A stretch of 64,000 bases of DNA from Pontibacter pudoricolor. Its GTDB lineage: Bacteria; Bacteroidota; Bacteroidia; Cytophagales; Hymenobacteraceae. Positions 60,463 to 64,000 of the stretch are shown here, one piece after another. Location of the stretch: positions 3,697,001-3,761,000 of the forward strand of contig NZ_CP048106.1 of assembly GCF_010092985.1 (NCBI RefSeq), in the 5' to 3' direction. Position numbers and translations under genes: made by a program. The notes under the pieces were generated by a model. It made no database searches. It was not told the DNA's origin and was given only the letters and a program-made list of their open reading frames with translations. The first letter of the stretch is position 1. The number at the start of each line of letters is the position of its first letter.

Positions 60463-62562
60463 TTAGCTGATACGGCTCCAGTTTACAGTATTTGCGCTCA
60501 ACGACTGAATGTGCCTGCGGATGTTCTGATGTTCGGCATGTTCGAGTTGCGGGTCTTCCTGTAAGATCTTCTGTGCAGCAGCACGTGCTTCCTGAAGTAT
60601 AGGTGCATCCTTGGCAAGGTCGGAAATAAGCAGGTCGAGCACGCCACTTTGCTGGGTGCCCATCAGATCGCCGGGTCCACGTAGCTTCAGGTCGATATCA
60701 GCAATTTCGAAGCCGTTGTTGGTGCGTACCATTGTCTCCAGGCGCGTTTTGCTGTCTTTGCTGAGCTTATAACCCGTCATAAGGATACAGTAGCTTTGCT
60801 CGGCCCCTCGGCCTACACGCCCACGCAACTGGTGCAACTGCGACAGACCAAACCGTTCTGCACTTTCTATGATCATCACCGAAGCATTCGGCACGTTTAC
60901 ACCCACTTCTATAACCGTGGTGGCTACCATTATCTGGGTTTCGTGCTTTACAAAGCGCTGCATTTCGTAATCTTTATCCTGCGCTTTGAGTTTGCCATGC
61001 ACCATGCTTACCTGGTACTCCGGAAAGGCTCTTCTCACACTTTCGTAGCCATCCATCAGGTCTTTATAGTTCTCCATCTGCTCCGATTCTTCTATAAGCG
61101 GGTAAACTATATAGATTTGGCGTCCTAACTTTATCTGGTCGCGCACAAACTGGAACACGCGCAAACGGTGGGAATCAAAACGGTGCACGGTAACGATTTC
61201 TTTACGGCCGGCCGGCATCTCATCAATTACCGAAACATCCAGGTCGCCATACAAGGTCATGGCCAGCGTACGCGGAATAGGAGTGGCTGTCATAACCAAC
61301 ACATGCGGAATGATGCGCGGATTTTTGCGCCATAGTTTGGAGCGCTGCTCTACGCCGAAACGGTGCTGCTCATCAACTATACACAAGCCCAGGTTATGAA
61401 ACTGTACCACATCTTCCAGCAAAGCATGCGTACCCACGATCATTTTCATTTCGCCGGAACGAAGTTGATCGTGCAGTTCGCGTCGCTCTTTAGTTTTGCT
61501 TGAGCCTGTCAGTTTACCGATCTTAATGCCTAAGCGATCCGCGAATTCTTTCAGGCCGGTATAGTGCTGGTCTGCTAATATCTCGGTTGGTGCCATCAGC
61601 ACCGACTGCGCCCCGTTATCTGCCGCGATCAGCATGGTGATGAATGCAACTATAGTTTTACCGGAACCCACATCGCCCTGCAGCAGGCGGTTCATTTGCT
61701 TGCCCGAGATCAGGTCTTTGTGTATCTCTTTTATAACCCGCTTCTGTGCCCCAGTCAGGTCGAAGGTCATGTGGTTTTTGTAGAACTCCGTTACCGTTGG
61801 TACCTGCTTAAAGATCTGCCCGGCCAGATCGGCGCGGCGCACTACTTTCTGGCGCAACAGGCGCAGCTGTATGTAAAAAAGCTCTTCAAACTTAAGCCTG
61901 AATTTGGCCGCATTATATTTCTCTACCGATTCCGGGAAGTGGATGTTTTGTAGCGCACTTCGCTTATCAGTCAGGCGGTAATGGTCTATCAGGTCCGGCG
62001 AAAGGGTTTCCTGTATGTTGGGTGCCGCGATTTTTAAAAGTGTTTCGATGTATTTCGAGATCACTTTGCTGTCGATGCGGTGGGCTTTTAGTTTCTCAGT
62101 TGTATGGTAAACCGGCTGCAGAAAGGAGGTGGTCTGTTTTTCTTCGGCCAGCTCTTCCAGCTCCGGGTGAGCCATATTAAACTTGCCGTTAAACTCCGTC
62201 GGCTTCCCGAAAACAATATAGTCGGTATGGTTCTTCAGCGATTTTTCCATCCACTTCACACCCTTAAACCATACCAGTTCCATCTCGTCACCAGCTTCGT
62301 CAACCAACGTAGCAGCCAGGCGTTGTTTTCGACCTTCGCCTAGCAATTGCTTGCCTCGCACACGCCCGCGCACCTGCACGTATGGCATGGTTTCATCAAG
62401 CTCGGCAATGCGGTAAAACTGGGTGCGGTCTAAGTAACGGAAGGGGTAATGCTGTATCAGGTCGCCGTAAGTATACATGTTGAGCTCCTTCTGCAACAGC
62501 TCGGCACGCATAGGGCCTATTCCTTTCAGAAACTCGATCTTAGTATGGAAGAAGTTGCTCAA
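60463..62562 (-). CDS. recG: ATP-dependent DNA helicase RecG
   Basis: 699 residues, full length. RecG moves stalled replication forks and Holliday junctions. An N-terminal wedge OB-fold domain (residues 60-190, with VQVRGRVRGKQL) comes first, then two helicase domains: Walker A LQGDVGSGKT near 300, DEQHRFG as motif II, TATPIPRT as motif III, and QLHQLRGRVGRG as motif VI. An exact AACTATAGTT lies inside the Walker A region coding sequence (61648-61657). Cytoplasmic. Confidence 0.97.
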   Translation of the reverse strand: MSNFFHTKIEFLKGIGPMRAELLQKELNMYTYGDLIQHYPFRYLDRTQFYRIAELDETMPYVQVRGRVRGKQLLGEGRKQRLAATLVDEAGDEMELVWFKGVKWMEKSLKNHTDYIVFGKPTEFNGKFNMAHPELEELAEEKQTTSFLQPVYHTTEKLKAHRIDSKVISKYIETLLKIAAPNIQETLSPDLIDHYRLTDKRSALQNIHFPESVEKYNAAKFRLKFEELFYIQLRLLRQKVVRRADLAGQIFKQVPTVTEFYKNHMTFDLTGAQKRVIKEIHKDLISGKQMNRLLQGDVGSGKTIVAFITMLIAADNGAQSVLMAPTEILADQHYTGLKEFADRLGIKIGKLTGSSKTKERRELHDQLRSGEMKMIVGTHALLEDVVQFHNLGLCIVDEQHRFGVEQRSKLWRKNPRIIPHVLVMTATPIPRTLAMTLYGDLDVSVIDEMPAGRKEIVTVHRFDSHRLRVFQFVRDQIKLGRQIYIVYPLIEESEQMENYKDLMDGYESVRRAFPEYQVSMVHGKLKAQDKDYEMQRFVKHETQIMVATTVIEVGVNVPNASVMIIESAERFGLSQLHQLRGRVGRGAEQSYCILMTGYKLSKDSKTRLETMVRTNNGFEIADIDLKLRGPGDLMGTQQSGVLDLLISDLAKDAPILQEARAAAQKILQEDPQLEHAEHQNIRRHIQSLSANTVNWSRIS

Positions 62563-62666
62563 AACCTACGGGGGTAAATTATGAATTAGGAATTAAGAAT
62601 TATGAATGAGATAAAGATACAGAAATTGTCTGAATCAGGATTTGCAGGATTCTAGGATTGGCAGGA

Positions 62667-63140
62667 TTAGGAAGATAGTTTCAACTTTGTTTCCCATTCT
62701 TCTTTTGTAAAGCCTTTTGAGCCCATTAGTTGGCCAGCTCCATAATCACTATCCCTTATATCAATTAACTGGCCATAAAGTTCGTCGCAAAATGTGAATT
62801 TCACGGATAGGCCAAAAGATGTATTCATCTCAAGTACTTTGCTTTGTGGGTTAAAAGTAAGCTCATTGATAAAATGGTTATCTGTAAACACTTCGTCAAT
62901 TCCTTCGAATTCAACTTTACTTACTCCTGAAAATCTGATTAACGATTTTTTACCGCCGAAACTTGTAGTTGTCCAAAATGGAAAACGTTTCCTGTTTACA
63001 TCTTCAAGGCATCTTCGCTCTATTTCAAACTCAATAGGTTTACCTATAGTTAGCTTCTTAAGATCATCCGATTGAACACTGGCATCGAAAACCAAATGAT
63101 TTATGATATCTAAGTTTGATGCGGTGATTCTATAAATCAT
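62667..63140 (-). CDS. Hypothetical protein
   Basis: 157 residues, mixed alpha/beta, no signal peptide or membrane segment. It contains IEFEIERRCLEDVNRKRFPFW and VKFTFCDELYGQLIDIRDSDYG. The AT-rich codons differ from those of recG. Family not recognised. It is followed by a repeat-containing spacer. Confidence 0.7.
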   Translation of the reverse strand: MIYRITASNLDIINHLVFDASVQSDDLKKLTIGKPIEFEIERRCLEDVNRKRFPFWTTTSFGGKKSLIRFSGVSKVEFEGIDEVFTDNHFINELTFNPQSKVLEMNTSFGLSVKFTFCDELYGQLIDIRDSDYGAGQLMGSKGFTKEEWETKLKLSS

Positions 63141-63186
63141 AAAGAAATCCTGAATGAAGAGAACCTAAAGCAATTAGCAACTATAG

Positions 63187-63441
63187 TTACTTAACAAACT
63201 TAAAATCTTTATCAAGAATAATTACCTTAGGCTCTGGCTGAATGCTTTCAAAATACTTAATAAGAACAAAAAAGAATAAGCCAATAACTAACGTGCCTAT
63301 AATTAAATTCCGATGGCGTTTTTGAGAAGACAAGTCATAAGGGCCTACCATTTCGTCGTTAAATTCACCTTTAAAGCCTTTAAGAGCCCAGCAAACAAAT
63401 GCGCCAGTAGCAATAACTATAAACCCAATTACAGTAGGCAT
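63187..63441 (-). CDS. Small hypothetical protein with two hydrophobic segments
   Basis: 84 residues. The first hydrophobic segment is at residues 5-19 (IGFIVIATGAFVCWAL) and a second at about 47-64 (NLIIGTLVIGLFFFVLI). The loop between (EFNDEMVGPYDLSSQKRHR) is soluble. It may be an inner membrane protein. Family not recognised. Confidence 0.65.
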   Translation of the reverse strand: MPTVIGFIVIATGAFVCWALKGFKGEFNDEMVGPYDLSSQKRHRNLIIGTLVIGLFFFVLIKYFESIQPEPKVIILDKDFKFVK

Positions 63442-63490
63442 CCGTTATCAACTATAGTTATAGTTCCTTAAAACAAGCGACAAGCAACAA

Positions 63491-64000
63491 TTACTTCCCT
63501 TCCTGCCACTTCAGCGTGTTCAGCATGTGAATTACATCATGCTTTATGAATTCGATAACGGGAGAAAGAGAGTCATTTTGAGTAGCAGTACGGAAGTATA
63601 ATGCGCCACGCAGGAAATGTTTGGTAGAGTCAGTTACATAGAACTGGAACTGGCTTGGGACTTCACCTTCGAGCTCGAATACCGAGGCCATGTCGCCGGT
63701 TGGGGTTTTTACTTCGGTCTCTTCAATAGAGTAGGCTTTTATCTGGTGTTTGCCGGTTAGTTTGCGGGCATCTTCTACCAGGTCGTTTAGTATTTTATCG
63801 CTGCCTTGTATGTCTTTGTACGTTAGCTGCACATCGGCGCCAAGGCTTGGGTAAATAATGTGCAGCCAGTGGGGCTGGGCTATCCGCGACGAATCAGGGC
63901 GAACCTTGGCGTTGCTCGAATACTCAAAACTATAAGGGTGTTGTGCATTGAGGGGCTGGTATGTTTGTGCCGGAAGATCGATTCGGTTATAGCCTTTGGG
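63491..64000 (-). CDS. gldD: Gliding motility lipoprotein GldD, N-terminus cut by window edge
   Basis: 170 codons open to the right edge. The edge codons read [17 protein letters not shown], then [17 protein letters not shown] and [20 protein letters not shown], and end in [14 protein letters not shown]. GldD is an outer-leaflet lipoprotein needed for gliding and type IX secretion in Bacteroidota. A GTG at 63832 could be mistaken for a start, but the frame is open above it. The lipobox lies outside the window. Present in gliding and some non-gliding members, so it does not prove motility. Confidence 0.9.
   Translation of the reverse strand, partial: PKGYNRIDLPAQTYQPLNAQHPYSFEYSSNAKVRPDSSRIAQPHWLHIIYPSLGADVQLTYKDIQGSDKILNDLVEDARKLTGKHQIKAYSIEETEVKTPTGDMASVFELEGEVPSQFQFYVTDSTKHFLRGALYFRTATQNDSLSPVIEFIKHDVIHMLNTLKWQEGK

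Noticed and set aside
1..64000. tRNA or rRNA genes
   Set aside because: No cloverleaf or conserved rRNA segment was noticed on either strand; a covariance scan was not possible here.

Overview
The window is a stretch of a Bacteroidota chromosome, most likely order Cytophagales and family Hymenobacteraceae (Pontibacter-like). The genus is a guess from gene families and composition. The signs are a GldD gliding lipoprotein, an ExbB-ExbD-ExbD-TonB system, many lipoproteins and proteins with a C-terminal AQ-type signal cleavage, TAnnTTTG-type promoter boxes, weak ribosome binding sites, and repeat families known from this phylum. No rRNA, tRNA, CRISPR array, prophage or classical insertion sequence was found. 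Both edges cut genes: mfd on the left and gldD on the right, both on the minus strand.

Layout. 1-2078 is the N-terminal 60% of mfd. 2271-8696 is a patchy region: two AT-rich orphan genes, a REP-associated tyrosine transposase with its REP palindromes, a TlpA-like thioredoxin, a large membrane protein and a J-domain protein. A copy of the J-domain gene's 3' tail lies on the far side of the membrane gene. 8803-18376 holds an MsbA-like ABC exporter, PepSY-like and DUF2911 periplasmic proteins, a CPBP protease, a HEAT protein, a DUF2157-DUF4401-GDYXXLXY membrane operon, a membrane GT-C-like protein and a GNAT. 18688-31345 is mostly core housekeeping: yajQ, terC, an M28 peptidase, an M19 dipeptidase, hemH, a LOG-family protein, a cysteine desulfurase, glmM and mazG. 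31864-38786 is an envelope energisation cluster: exbB, two exbD, tonB, a second tonB, a PstS-like lipoprotein and a TPR protein. 38787-40012 is a 1.2 kb gene-free nest of repeats. 40013-48221 holds era, der, two tiny acidic lipoproteins, murQ with its kinase, a cytochrome b5-like protein and an arginase-fold protein. 48464-57581 is a fatty acid beta-oxidation block (acyl-CoA ligase, MarR regulator, fadN, fadA, fadE) with a GIY-YIG nuclease cassette inserted between fadN and fadA. 57751-64000 holds a GT2 glycosyltransferase, recG, small orphans and gldD.

Three things stand out. First, the 10-bp palindrome AACTATAGTT and its shorter forms are scattered through genes and spacers alike. I found 19 exact copies by eye where about 0.1 would be expected by chance, and the exbB-tonB operon seems to avoid them. 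Second, several families of small palindromic intergenic elements occur: REPs with their transposase, paired hairpins with interchangeable cores, and inverted repeats around the GIY-YIG gene. One REP lies inside the transposase reading frame. Third, four otherwise intact genes (CPBP protease, M28 peptidase, second TonB, MarR) are each broken by the lack of a single base at a mononucleotide run, which points to homopolymer under-calling in the sequence rather than four real pseudogenes.
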